A stretch of DNA of 64,000 nt from Stomoxys calcitrans (lineage: Eukaryota; Arthropoda; Insecta; Diptera; Muscidae), in NCBI RefSeq assembly GCF_963082655.1, contig NC_081556.1:66207727-66271726 (forward strand). Reading direction: 5' to 3'. The first letter of the stretch is position 1; every line of letters begins with the position of its first letter. A program made the translations under genes and the position numbers. The notes under the pieces are model-generated. The model saw only the letters and a program-made list of their open reading frames with translations. It was not told where the DNA came from and did not search any database. Shown piece by piece: positions 10,501 to 21,110 of this stretch.

Positions 10501-10855
10501 GCATATTGGTATCAAAAAGTGCTAAATAGTACGAAATAGCTTATATTCGCCTACAGCCAGCAGGGACAGCTAGAACTAAGCCGGATTTTAATTTTTTATT
10601 TTTTTTTTGTTTTTGAATGTTACATTTAGGTATTAAACCGTACAAAATGGCACGTTCCTTATGTTTTGAGCTGGTGCTCTGACATTCGGAATATAGTGAC
10701 ACTTTGTCAGTATGTATTGAGTAACTAGAAGATATTTCTGATAATCGTATAATAATTTACTTAAACGAACAACATTGAATTTTTCAAATTTGTAGACTTA
10801 GACGAAGAAACAACGAACATTAATATTGTAATTTTCATAAATGTATTTATTTACA
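10501..10855. other. Gene-free AT-rich spacer
   Basis: AT-rich, with a T-run (TTTTTATTTTTTTTTTG) near 10590-10615. The phrase GGTATTAAACCGTACAAAATGGCACG recalls the GTAC-rich units of the H2 elements, so an old H2 remnant is possible. Nothing else is recognisable. Confidence 0.4.
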
Positions 10856-12180
10856 ACTAGCATCCCGTCGGTCCGCTTCGTTAAGGTATTGCCGTATCCT
10901 AATTTTGAGAGCTTAAGATCGCTCTGTAATGCAAGTACAGTTTTGTATGTCTTAGTTCCCAAATGAACCCGATTCCAAATTTTGAGTGCTCTAGCTCAAT
11001 TCGCAGAGAAAGTACTATTTTGTATGTCTTAGTACCTAAATGTACGACTTTGAAAAAAATCTTTCGATCGCCCAAAACTTGTCGTCAAGGTATAGATGTA
11101 TCCAAATTTTGAGTGTTTTATCTAACTCCGTAAAAAACGTCAATTTTGTACGTTTGAGTAACTAAATGCCCAAATAAAAATATCTTCCAGTCGCCCAATA
11201 TATACTTTAAAGGTACAATTTCCACCACAATTAGTATGTTTTCTTCCACATGTCGTATTTTGGTCAAGACTGTGATAGTGTTTGTCAAAATGCTTTACTC
11301 TAGCTGTTCCCGTTCGCTGTAGGGAGAGATGAGCTCTTTTGTATTATTTTACACTTCCTCGTTGTACCTACATGCCAAATTTCAGACCCCTAGCCCCATC
11401 TGCAAAGAAATTATCAAATGGTACCAATTTTAGAACCAAAATTTTAGAATTTTAAATAGATCATTTAGTCACCCTTCATATGTTTCCTCGTTGTAACTAC
11501 ATGCCAATTTTCAGACCTGTAGCTACATCTATAAAGAAAACACCAAATGGTAACAATTTTGGTAACAAAATGTTCGAATTGTGAATAGATCATTTAGTCA
11601 CCCATCATATATTTTCTAGTTGTACCTACATGCCAAATTTCAGTTTAAAGAATGTACCAAATGGTACCAATTGCTGTACTTTACATAAGTAATCTGATAC
11701 TATTTTTGCAATTTTTCCTTTTCGGGAGATATCTTTTAAGACAAATTTCTTAATTCTAGCTCTATCCATCCGCCCTGCACAAAGTTCTCCCATTTCGTAA
11801 ATTTACTTTTTTTAGTACCTACATGTAGAAATTTCGAAAAGGTCTTCGATTCATTTAATCAAGTTTGTCATGGTGTACCTAAGTTCCTAAATTCAGAGCT
11901 CTAGCTCAATTTATAAAAAAAGTGCCAAATAGTACAAATTGCAGCACTGAACGTTTCATTTCTCCCACATCCGGAACTTCAAAAATTTTTCCACCAAATC
12001 TTATTTCACAATTTCGTATTTTTGTTTCTTTCTTTTTGTATATCACGGAATACCGCCTTATTCCGTGCCTATGATCCAATACCAACATTTGTGCAAGATT
12101 TCATGATTCTACCTGTAGCCGTTTGGGCTGGGCGACGATCATTCAGTCAGTCGCGCTATCCTTTTATATATTTTGGCAAT
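10856..12180 (+). mobile_element. Helitron-like tandem-unit element H2, copy a
   Basis: The element begins ACTAGCATCCCGTCGGTCCG and ends near TATCCTTTTATATATTTTGG. Its interior repeats a unit of about 110-130 bases built on AGAGCTCTAGCTCAAT, AAGAAAGTACCAAATGGTAC, GTACCTAAATGTACGAATTTC and TCGCCCAATATATACT. No coding frame. It has the same general architecture as H1 (CTAGT on one side, TATATAAAA on the other, diverged tandem units between) but no shared unit sequence. Further copies at 31331-33020 (plus) and 25095-25830 (minus). Confidence 0.55.
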
Positions 12181-12344
12181 GGCATAGTAAATAAAAATGA
12201 ATAAAAAACATTTATTTATTTGTTTTTTATTCATTTTTTTATACTATTTAAAAAAGTGTAGAAATCACTTTAAAAAAATTGTTTAATGAGAAATATATAA
12301 AAAAAAATGTCTAAAATTACTTTAAAGAAAAAATAAAACAGAAA

Positions 12345-12470
12345 AAAATTGCCGGCCGCCGGAATCGAACCTGGGTTTGCGGTAGAAATGGAGTCGGATT
12401 GTACATGAGCATTTTTACTCTTGCCGTATTGCATGCACCTACGTCTGCCTGCAAACTGCAATGAAGCGGG
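12345..12470 (-). repeat. tRNA-like fragment with a B-box motif
   Basis: The minus strand reads GGTTCGATTCCGGCGGCC followed by GGCAATTTTTTT, i.e. a perfect RNA polymerase III B-box and a T-run. No convincing A-box or cloverleaf was found upstream and the T-stem pairs poorly, so this is not a working tRNA gene. It could be a tRNA pseudogene or the head of a tRNA-derived SINE. Confidence 0.3.
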
Positions 12471-12480
12471 TATGAAAATA

Positions 12481-12708
12481 TTGGGTTGCCCAAAAAGTAA
12501 TTGCGGATTTTTCATATAGTCGGCGTTGACAAACTTTTTCCACGGCTTGTGACTCTGTAATTGCATTCTTTCTTCTGTCAGTTATCAGCTGTTACTTTTA
12601 GCTTGCTTTAGAAAAAAAGTTTAAAAAAGTATATTTGATTAAAGTTCATTCTAAATTTTATTAAAAATGCATTTACTTTCTTTTAAAAAATCCGCAATTA
12701 CTTTCCAA
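12481..12708. mobile_element. Mariner-type MITE, copy 1
   Basis: The left end is TTGGGTTGCCCAAAAAGTAA after a TA; the right end is a shortened inverse, AAAAATCCGCAATTACTTTCC, ending CCAA before TA. The right inverted repeat has lost the TTTTGGGCAACC part. No frame. The complete version of the same element is at 55139-55374. TA target and inverted ends fit the Tc1/mariner superfamily. Confidence 0.8.
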
Positions 12709-13040
12709 TAATAATTAACACTCGAAAAGGGTCAAATATCTCAAATATAATTGCCTAAATATAAAAAAATGTTTTTTTCTATTTTGGTCATACAAATATC
12801 CCATTTTTCAACTTTAAGAATAGGCCTTATTTAATTGGTGCTGTTGCAGGCCAGTTCAAAACACTGTTTTTGTAGGACTCGTAAATTAACATATTTTGCA
12901 GGCCCTTCTGCAGGCGTATATCGAGCAATGGAAAGTGCATGACTTCGTACCAATGACACACAATGTTTCTTTTGAAATTGTGTTTACATTTGTGTGGAAG
13001 TACTGGCAACTGCCTTTGCATGCACATGCGTATGCATGTA
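12709..13040. other. Gene-free spacer
   Basis: AT-rich left half (12720-12830) and a mixed right half. No repeat match within the window was noticed apart from AT-runs, and no coding frame looks real. Confidence 0.4.
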
Positions 13041-13550
13041 TGTCGCCTCTTTCCGCTACTGGGTACCTCTTAGAAGCATTATTCAGTCATCATCCGTAAG
13101 AGGTTATTTATGGTGGTTACCCATAGAAGTGGCGATAAAATGCCCCTCTGTCGCGTCCCTTGCGTCAGTTTCTACCTTATAGTTATGCCACGAGACCCAT
13201 AGTTATTTCACCTGTTCCTTAGCATATGATTTATCCAGTCTCTAAGGACCCAGTCCACCCGGTTCTGATCTAAGGATTGAATCAGTTTGTTGATCCGCAC
13301 ATTGTCAAAAGCCCCTTCGAAATCAAGGTATACCGCCAATGTGTACGTCTTAGCATCAAAGGATTCTTCTATTATATGCACAAACTCGTGCTTGATGTTA
13401 GTATTTGAGAAGTTTACTGGATGTCCTACTCTTAATCATGGTATTCACAATACGTTCCATGATTTTGAGTGGAAAGGACGTAAGGCCGCTGTCTCTGCTC
13501 TCATTCCCATGTCGTCTACCAGCGTTTAAGTTCGGACATGGGTTTTTGAC
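13040..13550 (-). mobile_element. LINE 'B'-group reverse transcriptase fragment
   Basis: Minus-strand translation gives, in several frames, KSW.VL, HEFVHIIEESFDAKTYTLAV, YLDFEGAFDNVRINKLIQ, DWVLRDWINHMLRNR and then RGILSPLLWVTTINNLL. These are the RT palm block with its catalytic Asp (LDFEGAFDN) and the following (Q/R)GG(V/I)LSPLLW block. The fragment covers a portion missing from the copy at 7285-8825. It is truncated on both sides and frameshifted. Confidence 0.65.
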
Positions 13551-13710
13551 TGAAACTTTTTCATCTTAGCGGAGTCATTAAAGGCCAAAACAGAATCAGC
13601 ACGTTGAGCATTGATTTTGAGTGTCACGTTGTAAAAATGCAACTATGCTCACAAATCCCACAAATGAAACGCGGTAAAAATTAAAAAAAAAAAAAATAAC
13701 TTTGGTACTT

Positions 13711-13845
13711 TAAAGTGAGCGTTATTCGGTGTTGCCACATGTGAAGTAGTATTTTCAGTCGTCAAAGTTAAAAATTGTTTAACTTTGCGAGTTGGTTTTT
13801 TACATTTGTTTGCAGAGTTGCATTTTTCAACGCGACGCTCCGTTG
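13711..13845 (+). repeat. Arm of an inverted repeat flanking LOA copy B
   Basis: The block (GAGCGTTATTCGGTGTTGCCAC-like start, then AGTAGTATTTTCAGTCGTC and TTTGTTTGCAGAG) matches the inverse of 15105-15235 (GCGAGCGTCATTCTGTG, AGTAGTGTTTTTAGTCGT, ATTTGTTTGCAGAT). The two arms enclose LOA copy B and about 1.26 kb in total. They may be the ends of one element that LOA entered, or an inverted pair of the same repeat. Confidence 0.45.
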
Positions 13846-13849
13846 GCAC

Positions 13850-14990
13850 GTTTTGCCTCTCTGAAGATCTTATTGTGTTCCTTGAGCCATGCGTTATACA
13901 CATCCCTAAACTTCCGCTTTTTTACGACATGTTTTGTTATAAAGTCTGGGGATCCTGATATTGCGAATCTCCCCAATCATCCAGGGTTTTTCTTGGGCTG
14001 GGTTTTTCCTTTCTCGAAGAGGGAAACTATCTTCGAAAGACCCCACTTGTACAGTCGTAATCCGGTTGACATTGTCGTCAATGTCTTCTATGCTTGCACA
14101 ATCTATGTTATCTTGCCCAAGTCTTCTTCTGAGAAGTCTTACGACTTTTGTCCAGATGGTTTTGAACTTATTCCCGACGCTGACCGTGCTATTTTAAACC
14201 TAACGTTGCAATGGTCAGAGAATAAGATTTTCATATCGATAAGATTTTCCAAATATATTGTCACATCTTAAACCTCCTCCCTAATCCTATAAAGGTAGCG
14301 GTGTTAGCAATATAAAGTGTTATTAGGTCGTTAATATTCAAGAATTCTGCCAGGGCTTGGCCCCGCTTATTAATGTTGGTACTACCCCACGAAATGTGGT
14401 GAGAGTTCGCATCGCACCCATCGTAACTCATTTCCTGTCTGTTTTACCTTCCTCACCGGCTGTTGCAGCGCTAACGAGGGTAGCGGTGTCGTAGAGTCGA
14501 AAGACAGATAAAGTGATGCCAGGTATGCTTCACCGTCTCCCTGTCTAATGCCTGTTGCGTTCGAAGTTGACAACTCTGGGGAAAATATATAATTTAAAAT
14601 TGTATGACAAATCACGCAGGTCTTCGGCCTTCGGAGTACCAGTGGTAGCATAGAATAATGGGTAGTTGATATGTTCGGTCCAGAAACTTTGTTCCGGGCA
14701 GTCCATGGCTTCTGAATTAAGGCAATATGAACTTGCCCTTGCTGATGTTCTCCATCAGAGCGTGTGGATGACCCCAATCATTGGTCCTTCAGTAAATAGG
14801 CTACTTGAAAGTTGGTGATTGTTCTAACGTCGGCTCCCTGTTCATTAAGGTGCATTGAGTCTCTCAACCCAACTTGAATATTGGACGCCAAGAAAGATAG
14901 ATTGTCGTTTATATTGTGTTCATTTTGGCTGGGCCGAATACAAGTCATCCTCCACCAATGACATATGTATATAAATATAAAATTTCCCAT
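13850..14990 (-). mobile_element. LOA-like LINE, copy B (endonuclease region)
   Basis: On the minus strand the order is: one unit of the ORF1 C-terminal repeat (14990-14778, with HLNEQGADVRTIT), the start of the apurinic-like endonuclease (14777-14382: VHIALIQKPWTARNKVSG, NYIFSPELSTSNAT), the block RKVKQTGNELRW and SPHFVG, then the endonuclease-RT linker in broken frames to about 13850. The E of LIQEPW is K here (LIQKPW), so the catalytic Glu of the endonuclease is lost. Not functional. Confidence 0.75.
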
Positions 14991-15104
14991 AAAAATTAAT
15001 GAATTAATGATACTTCTCTCATATCAATGAAACTACAATACTTGGTAGAGAAGTTTTAACATGGCTGGATTCCTCAACTCTTTTAGCAGTTTTGTGTTCC
15101 CATT

Positions 15105-15235
15105 TTCATTAACTTAAACTTCGTGTTGAAAAATGAAAATCTGCAAACAAATGTCAAAAAATCGACTAGCAAAAGTCAAGTCAACGACTAAAAACACTAC
15201 TTACGTGTGGAAGCACAGAATGACGCTCGCTTTTA
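15105..15235 (-). repeat. Second arm of the inverted repeat around LOA copy B
   Basis: Inverse match of 13711-13845; see that entry. The sequence holds ATCTGCAAACAAATGTCAAAA and ACTACTTACGTGTGGAAGCA. The stretch 14991-15104 between it and copy B is AT-rich and featureless. Confidence 0.45.
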
Positions 15236-15299
15236 ATTGTCAACGTTGAAAATGTTTTAACTTTTCCGCCTATGTGCGATTTCGCTGGAATTTGTTTCA

Positions 15300-15720
15300 G
15301 GGCTTAGTTAGGCTCCTCGATATCCATGTTCAATATGGCCAAGTTCGGTCAAGATTTGGATATAGCTGCCATTTATACCGATCTGCCGATTTATAGTTTT
15401 AGGCCCAGAAAAGGAGAATTTATTAACAGATTTCGCTGAAATTAAGCCCAATGAGTTACGTTAGACCCCTCGACATTCTTACCGAGTATGTTTAAGATCC
15501 TTTTTTTTTTTGGGATATAAGTGGCATATGGACCGATCTCCCCTTTAGCGTCTTGGGTCAATAACAGGTGTATTTATTGTCCGATTTCGTTGAAATTTGA
15601 TAAAGCGAGTTATTTTATGCAACTCGACATCCCTGTCCCGCAGATCGATACAGATTTGGATATAGCTGTCATAAATATTCCATCATATTTAGATAAAGCT
15701 GCTATGGGTTCATAAATGAA
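15300..15720. repeat. S-family repeat
   Basis: Contains ATTTGGATATAGCTGCCAT, ACCGATCTGCCGATTTA, GAAATTTGATAAAGCGAGTT and similar S phrases. It ends at a palindromic (TA)n block (15731-15770) that separates it from a second, oppositely oriented S piece. Confidence 0.6.
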
Positions 15721-15730
15721 GCATTTTTCA

Positions 15731-15770
15731 CCTTATATATATATATATATATAAGGATATATATATATCC
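15731..15770. repeat. Palindromic TA microsatellite
   Basis: CCTT(AT)n AAGG is followed directly by GGATATATATATATCC, so two perfect palindromes of alternating TA sit side by side. Typical of a slippage-prone microsatellite; the sequence allows hairpin extrusion. Confidence 0.8.
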
Positions 15771-16089
15771 AAGGTGGTGGGTATCCAGTTCGGTAAGTTC
15801 GGCCAGGCCTCCACCATATTTCGTCATTCGGTTTGTAACTCCTCAAAATATTCGTCTAAGACCCCACATTTTAAGACGATCAAGCCTTGTCCGTCCGTAC
15901 GTCGAAAGAATACTAACTTTCGAAGGAGTAGCCAGCCGCTTGAAATTTTACACAAACTCTTCTTATTAGTGTAGGTCGGTTGGGATTGTAAATGGGCCAC
16001 ATCGGTCCATGCTTCTAGAGGGCGCAATTCATACCCGATTTGGCTGAAATTTTGCATGACGTGTTTTGTTTGGACTTCCAACAACTGTG
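15771..16089 (-). repeat. S-family repeat, reverse orientation, partial
   Basis: Reads GGTGGTGGGTATCCAGTTCGG, then TCGTCTAAGACCCCACATTTT, CGTCCGTCCGTACGTCGAAAG and TGTAGGTCGGTTGGGATTGTA. These are the inverse of the S phrases at 54540-54730. Truncated before the far end. Confidence 0.65.
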
Positions 16090-17331
16090 CTAAGTGTGGT
16101 TTTGTAGCCGTTGATTGAAATTGTATCCGTTGATTGAAGCGGGCGTGTTTTTATTTGGCTCCTCAAAGAAAAAAATATCCACATCTTGGAATAGGTAATA
16201 CCTATTAGGAAAAAAATTCAAAGCCTTTGTGGAGTAGTCAAGTAATTGACTCCAAAGACCCAACAGCTGCGGTGGTGGCGTCAGATCGTAGCAAGTTGTT
16301 CTACCCTCCTATAGGTGTGGGCGCCTTAGCACCTGTAGTCGAGAGTAATGCTTCAAGCGCACAATTAGTGGTCAGACTAATAAATGAGGAAGGGACGGAT
16401 AAACCAGAGGGATGCACAGTTCGTCCCCAGCCTTTAAGTAAAGGTGGTGTTTCCGACTCGGATTCAGACAGCGACAGTGTCAATGAAACAGTCATCGCAG
16501 CCGAATCGAGAGATGAGGGCATCGGGATGACGGCAGAAGTGAGCAATGGCTTTGCTAACTCACAAGCAGACCGAGAAAGCGATCCAGGGCACGACGAAGG
16601 AGACAGAGGAATATGTGCAGCAGCGCAATCGGGCGAAAGTGCAGGATGCTGGAAGGGATAGAACTGACATTTCAGACACTTCTACGTAAGCTGGAAAACG
16701 AATCAGATCTTCCGAAGAGCATAACACCGTTAAAATGTTGCAGAAGAAAAAGAGCTCCGCGTTTTCAAGTACTCTGGGAAAACTAAGCTAGCCATCCCGC
16801 AATGGAGACTCGAGATAGTGTCCTGCGGAGGTAGACAAAGTCGGAACAGGAACGAAGGAAGCGCGCATGGCCCATTAGTCTCCTTGGGGGACTGTGACTT
16901 CCTGAGGCCACAGCCATCACGGAAGGGGAAGATGGTCGCTGAGAATGGTAAGGAACCGCCATCTTATGCCAGAGTGGCAAGGGCGCACAACAGAGATGAG
17001 CTGACTCATGCAGTCATCAATATCGGCAGTGCATGTGGTAGGATTCCACCAGATCATCGGTCCCAAGTGGAGGATCTGGTTAACAATCGGATTTTCGAAC
17101 ATGTGTGGAATTCTGGAAAGGATCCACCCAACAAATCATGAGCTGCGAGTATAGAGGGGACATCTTTACGCTGCGTTTTGCGTCGGTGGAATGTATTGAT
17201 GCCGTCAAAGGCATCCACTCTCCCTGGGACGGCGCAAAGCTCGACCTGGTGAGAAAGATGGACATCCCCCAGCTCACAAAGCCGACGGTCTTCATCAAGG
17301 GACGGGGCAGTAAAATTGCGACGGATCGCAT
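16090..17331 (+). mobile_element. LOA-like LINE, copy C, 5' part
   Basis: Carries ORF1 of the LOA-like element up to the point where the TIR element T1 (17332-18189) is inserted; the same LOA copy resumes at 18190. The mirror of this part is on the minus strand at 35341-36000 (copy F), sharing the wording CTACCCTCCTATAGGTGTGG. The region 16090-16226 is likely 5' UTR. Confidence 0.75.
16227..17331 (+). pseudogene. LOA ORF1 (gag-like RNA-binding protein), broken
   Basis: The first frame (16227-16661) begins MWSSQVIDSKDPTAAVVASD and contains the low-complexity run VSDSDSDSDSVNE and DEGIGMTAEVSNG. After a stop and frame changes, the frames 16818-17141 and 17105-17331 give PPSYARVARAHNRDELTHAV, HRSQVEDLVNNRIFEHVW, CEYRGDIFTLRFASVECIDA and TVFIKGRGSK. 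This globular part resembles the DUF4780-type domain seen in many fly retroelement ORF1 proteins. It is expected to coat element RNA. At least three disruptions, plus the T1 insertion, break it. Confidence 0.7.
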
Positions 17332-18189
17332 CCCAGCAAAAAATGTTTCCTGTCTGGGAAGCAATACGAAAATATTCTAGCACACTAATGCGCATTTTGA
17401 ATGTTCAATAAGTATACATGAAACTATAATATAATGTAATGTAATATTCTTCAAAAAATTTACAAAAAAAATATGGTTTTAACATACTTTTGTGCAGTTA
17501 TCTATTACATAGGGTATGTATGAGACATGGCTTCAATGTATGGTAAAGACGAATTTGTTTTGCATCCATATTGCTTCTGATCAGCGGTTGTGTATGCTAA
17601 TAGTGTTTTGAGCTCATTGGACGAAGATCAAGTAAAACAATTCGTGCTTCACGAAAGCTAGGAATTGACCCGATCTTTATCCGCGTGCTTTAAAGAGATT
17701 TAATTATCTTCAGTTGAATTTGGGAACTCGGGCAAAAAGGTTATCGCGCGTGTTGTGTTTTATTTTTTGTTGTTGTTTTATATTTTTTTAGGCAGTATTC
17801 TCAAAAGATTTTGAGACTGAATTCAAATTTAAATACTTTTATTTTATTTCATTTATTTTTTTAATTGATTACTGTAAAACGCCATCTGATACTGAGCTTT
17901 GTATGTTATTGACAATTTATTTTTAATTGCACACTGCAAATAAAAACAAAATAATAAAAAAAAAAAAACATTTATTTTATGGGACATTAATTGCAGAAAA
18001 CGGTGTTTTCATTGAAATGTTCCATTTTTGATGTTAAACAAGAAGCGCATTTTGGATCTTTAAACAATCGCATTTAAGTGAAACATCGCCCACAAAAATC
18101 ATGCATGCCGGAAGCAACTGTGTATGCTAATGTCACAATAGTTTTAAGTTACACTATTGCATCCAGGGATGCAATATTTTTTTGCTGGG
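17332..18189. mobile_element. TIR element T1 (CCCAGCAAAAA ends) inside LOA copy C
   Basis: The element starts CCCAGCAAAAAATG and ends ATTTTTTTGCTGGG, giving imperfect inverted ends. It is flanked by AT on both sides (17330-17331 and 18190-18191), a likely 2-base target duplication. Removing it joins ...GACGGATCGC to ATGTTGCGATTTTTGGGCAG, which is the sequence expected from the uninterrupted LOA copy at about 47080-47120 (minus). No transposase frame; about 858 bases, AT-rich. A second element with the same ends is at 42064-43028. Confidence 0.75.
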
Positions 18190-18309
18190 ATGTTGCGATT
18201 TTTGGGCAGGCAAAACCAAGGTAGTGGAAGGTCTTCCACAGGGAGGAGAAGAAGGAAGATTGGCTAAGACTAAAGGCATGGCGCACTACGGGAGCAAGGC
18301 CCTCTTATT

Positions 18310-18960
18310 GAAGATTGTGAAGACTTAGATAGGCTGAAATCCTCACATTGAGACATTAGGCCGTGCAGTGGCAGGTGTCTCAATACCGCCCAACGAACAG
18401 GGGGCTGACGGTGAGATAATCACGGCCTCTATCAATATTGGAAAGACTAGGATAAGCAAAGATCCCAATACTAAAATATCAGGCAGTGCAGTGGGGAGAG
18501 ACCCAACAGAGCCTAACTAATAGGGATCGGACTCGACGACGGACCCATCACCGATTAAAAGATTCGGAAGACTAGGATAGGTAAAGATCCTAATATTCAA
18601 ACATTAGGCAGCGCAGCGACATGAGTCTCAATGCAGCCTAACGAACAGGGAGCCGACGATGGTACCGTCACCTACTCCCAGGAAGCCCATTTACTTAGGA
18701 TTTGGAAGACAAAGATATGCAAAGATCCTGGTATTGAAAATCCAGGCAGTACAGGGAATGGAAACTGAATACAGCCTAACGAACGATGGAACCATTACCG
18801 CCTTCATAAAGAGTCGGAAGACTAGGATAGGCAAATAGCCTAAAACGTTGACATCAGGCAGTGCAGTGACAGGAAAGTCAATGCAGTCTAAAGAACAGGG
18901 AGCAGACGCTGAGATCATCACCTTCTCCCAAGATGCCCATATACTGGAAGATCAATGATT
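18310..18960 (+). repeat. Tandem coding repeats at the ORF1 C-terminus of LOA copy C
   Basis: About five to six diverged units of roughly 110-120 bases. Each has GGAAGACTAGGATAGGCAAAG, CAGGCAGTGCAGTGACAGG and ATGCAGCCTAACGAACAGGG or variants. Read in frame, a unit encodes a peptide like TRIGKDPNI.T, SGSAVTG.SM and QPNEQGADD.TIT. Other LOA copies hold different numbers of units (30960-31230, 34740-35100, 46790-46930, 14790-14900). The repeats lie just before the ORF2 start. Confidence 0.75.
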
Positions 18961-19555
18961 GAGGTAATCCAGATAAACCTTCACACGCTCTGATGGAGAA
19001 ACCCAGCAAGGGCAAGATTCATATTGCCTTAACTATGCTAACACTGGTAATCGGTCGAGGACCTGCGTTATTTGTCATAAAAATTTGAATTATGTATTTT
19101 CGCCAGAGTTGTCAACTTTGGACAGTCATAAGACAGGGAGACGAGGGTATGCTCCACCCTGCATCACAATATCTGCTTTTCGACTCTCCATCACCGCCAT
19201 TCTCGGACCTGCAACGGTTGGTGAGGAAAGCAAAACAGACAGGAAATGAGCTATTACTAGGGTGCGATGCAAACTCTCACCACATTTCGTGGGGTAGTAC
19301 CAACACTAATAAGCGGGGCCAAGCCCTGGCAGAGTTTTTGAATACTAGAAACCTAAGAACACGTTCTCTGAACATCGATACATTAGGTTTAGAAAAGCAC
19401 GGCAGTCGTCGAATCCAATAAGCTTCAGGAATAAGTTGAAAACCAACTGGACAAAATTGAAAAGGCTACTCAGAAGAAGACTTGAGCAAGACAATTTAGA
19501 TATTGTGGCAGTCGTCAAGGAAAGCGTTTTGAAAATTTTGGCAAGATGTGTCAAT
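18960..19555 (+). pseudogene. LOA ORF2 endonuclease, N-terminal half
   Basis: Translation in shifting frames gives VIQINLHTL, GKIHIALT, NYVFSPELSTL and then one good frame at 19092-19421 with RLVRKAKQTGNELLLGCDAN, SHHISWGSTNTNKRG and ALAEFLNTRNLRT. GCDANSHH.SWG is the Asp-Asn block of the APE-type endonuclease that nicks target DNA in LINEs. The part with the final SDH-like block is missing; a stop follows. Confidence 0.75.
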
Positions 19556-20905
19556 AAATGCGCTTGCTGTGACTCCAGAAGTTAAAATCCGGCGATATAT
19601 ATATGAGAGCTATATATAATTCTGAACCGATTTCCATGAAATTTACTAGTAATGTCGAAGCCAAAAGAAATACTTCCTCCCAAATTTTGAGAGAATCGGT
19701 TTACAAAATACCAATTTACAGCAAATCGGACGAACATATATGTAAATGGGAGCTAAATCTAAATCTTCTCACATAATGTGACAGTCGTCGAGCAAAAAGT
19801 TGTACGAAGTTTTGGGAAGGTTGGTCAATAAATGCGCTTACAGTTGCTCTAGGAGTTAAAATGATATATATATATATATATATACGATTTCCATGAAATT
19901 CATTAGTAATGTAGAGAGTCATAAAAAAACCTTCCTGCCAAATTTCGGGAGAATAGGTTGTCAAATGACCATTTTATTGCATTATTACTGAACATCGGAC
20001 GAACATATATATGGGAGCTATATCCCCATCTGAACTGATTTTTTCCAATTTCAATAGGCTTTGTCTCTAGTCCGAAAAACATGCCTGTACCAAGTTTTAA
20101 GACGATCGGATGAAAACTGCGACTTGTACTTTGTACACAAATTCACATGGACAGACGGACATAGCTAAATCGAATCAGAAAGTGATTTTGGGTCGATCGG
20201 TATACTTATCAATGGGTCTATCACTCTTCCTTCTGGGTGTTACAAACACCCTGTTTATATGACAGCTATATCAGGTTATGAACCGATTTGAACCATACTT
20301 TGAGCAGTTGTTGGATATCATAACAAAACACTTCCTCAAGAAGTCAAGTCCCCAAATCTGTTTATATGACAGCTATATCAGGTTATGATCCGATTTGAAC
20401 CATACTTTGAACAGTTGTTGGATATCATAACAAAACACTTCCTCAAGAAGTCAAGTCCCCAGATCTGTTTATATGACAGCTATGTCAGGTTATGAACCGA
20501 TTTGAACCATACTTTGCACAGTTGTTGGATATCATAACAAAACACTTCCTGCAAAATTTCATTTCAATCGGATAAGAATTGCGCCCTCTAGAGGCTCAAG
20601 AAGTCAACACCCAAGATCGGTTTATATGACAGCTATATCAAAACATGGACCGATATGACCCATTTACAGTACCAACCGACCTACACTAATAAGAAGTATT
20701 TGTGCAAAATTTCAAGCGGCTGGCTTTACTCCTTCGGAAGTTAGCGTGCTTTCGACAGACAGACGGACGGACATGGCTAGATCGACATAAAATGTCGCGA
20801 CGATCAAGAATATATATACTTTATGGGGTCTCAGACGAATATTTCGAGTAGTTATAAACTGAATGATGAAATTAGTATACCCCCATCCTATGGTGGAGAG
20901 TATAA
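19556..20905. repeat. S-family repeats, several pieces
   Basis: From 19556 to 20260 two similar blocks start with CAATAAATGCGCTT(G/A)C and hold CGATTTCCATGAAAT(T)T and CTTCCTGCCAAATTT. From 20265 a block repeats three times: GTTTATATGACAGCTATATCAGG, ACCGATTTGAACCATACTTTG and CAGTTGTTGGATATCATAAC, at 20268, 20350 and 20465. The end (20750-20900) has GACAGACGGACGGACATGGC, CTTTATGGGGTCTCAGACG and CCATCCTATGGTGGAGAGTA, the canonical right end of S. A short (TA)n lies at 19863-19882. Confidence 0.7.
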
Positions 20906-20964
20906 AAATGTTTAAGATATATGCAGTGTCTCAAAATGCATTGATAAAGTTGTGTGTGTGTGAT

Positions 20965-21110
20965 GAAGCCATCACACCTAATATGGTTGAAAAGTCTTCG
21001 AACCAAAGACGAAACGCGTCCCATAGTGGTTGGTGTATGTTGCTATCGTTGGCTTTCCTTTTCCATTTGCATCTCCGATCATTGAGCTCGTCTCGAAAAA
21101 GAAACAAACA
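20965..21110. repeat. Dispersed repeat, partner of 752-905
   Basis: Shares CGTCCCATAGTGGTTGGTG and GGCTTTCCTTTTCCATTTGC with 752-905. No intact frame. Family unknown. Confidence 0.55.

Larger units (their letters stand above)
18190..19555 (+). mobile_element. LOA-like LINE, copy C, 3' part
   Basis: Continues ORF1 after the T1 insertion (VAIFGQAKPR in translation), passes into a tandem-repeat region (18310-18960), then the ORF2 endonuclease (from about 18960). It stops near 19555, where S-type sequence begins, so RT and 3' end are absent. Copies B, E and F cover the same interval. Confidence 0.75.

Noticed and set aside
13792..14271. 159-residue plus-strand open frame
   Set aside because: It lies opposite LOA copy B, whose minus-strand wording aligns with other LOA copies; the plus frame is a shadow.
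15731..15770. Origin- or terminator-like palindrome
   Set aside because: Alternating TA palindromes are ordinary microsatellites in insect DNA; no associated feature supports a functional site.
20268..20600. CRISPR-like evenly spaced repeats
   Set aside because: The repeats are long, imperfect blocks of the S family, the spacing is irregular and the genome is eukaryotic.
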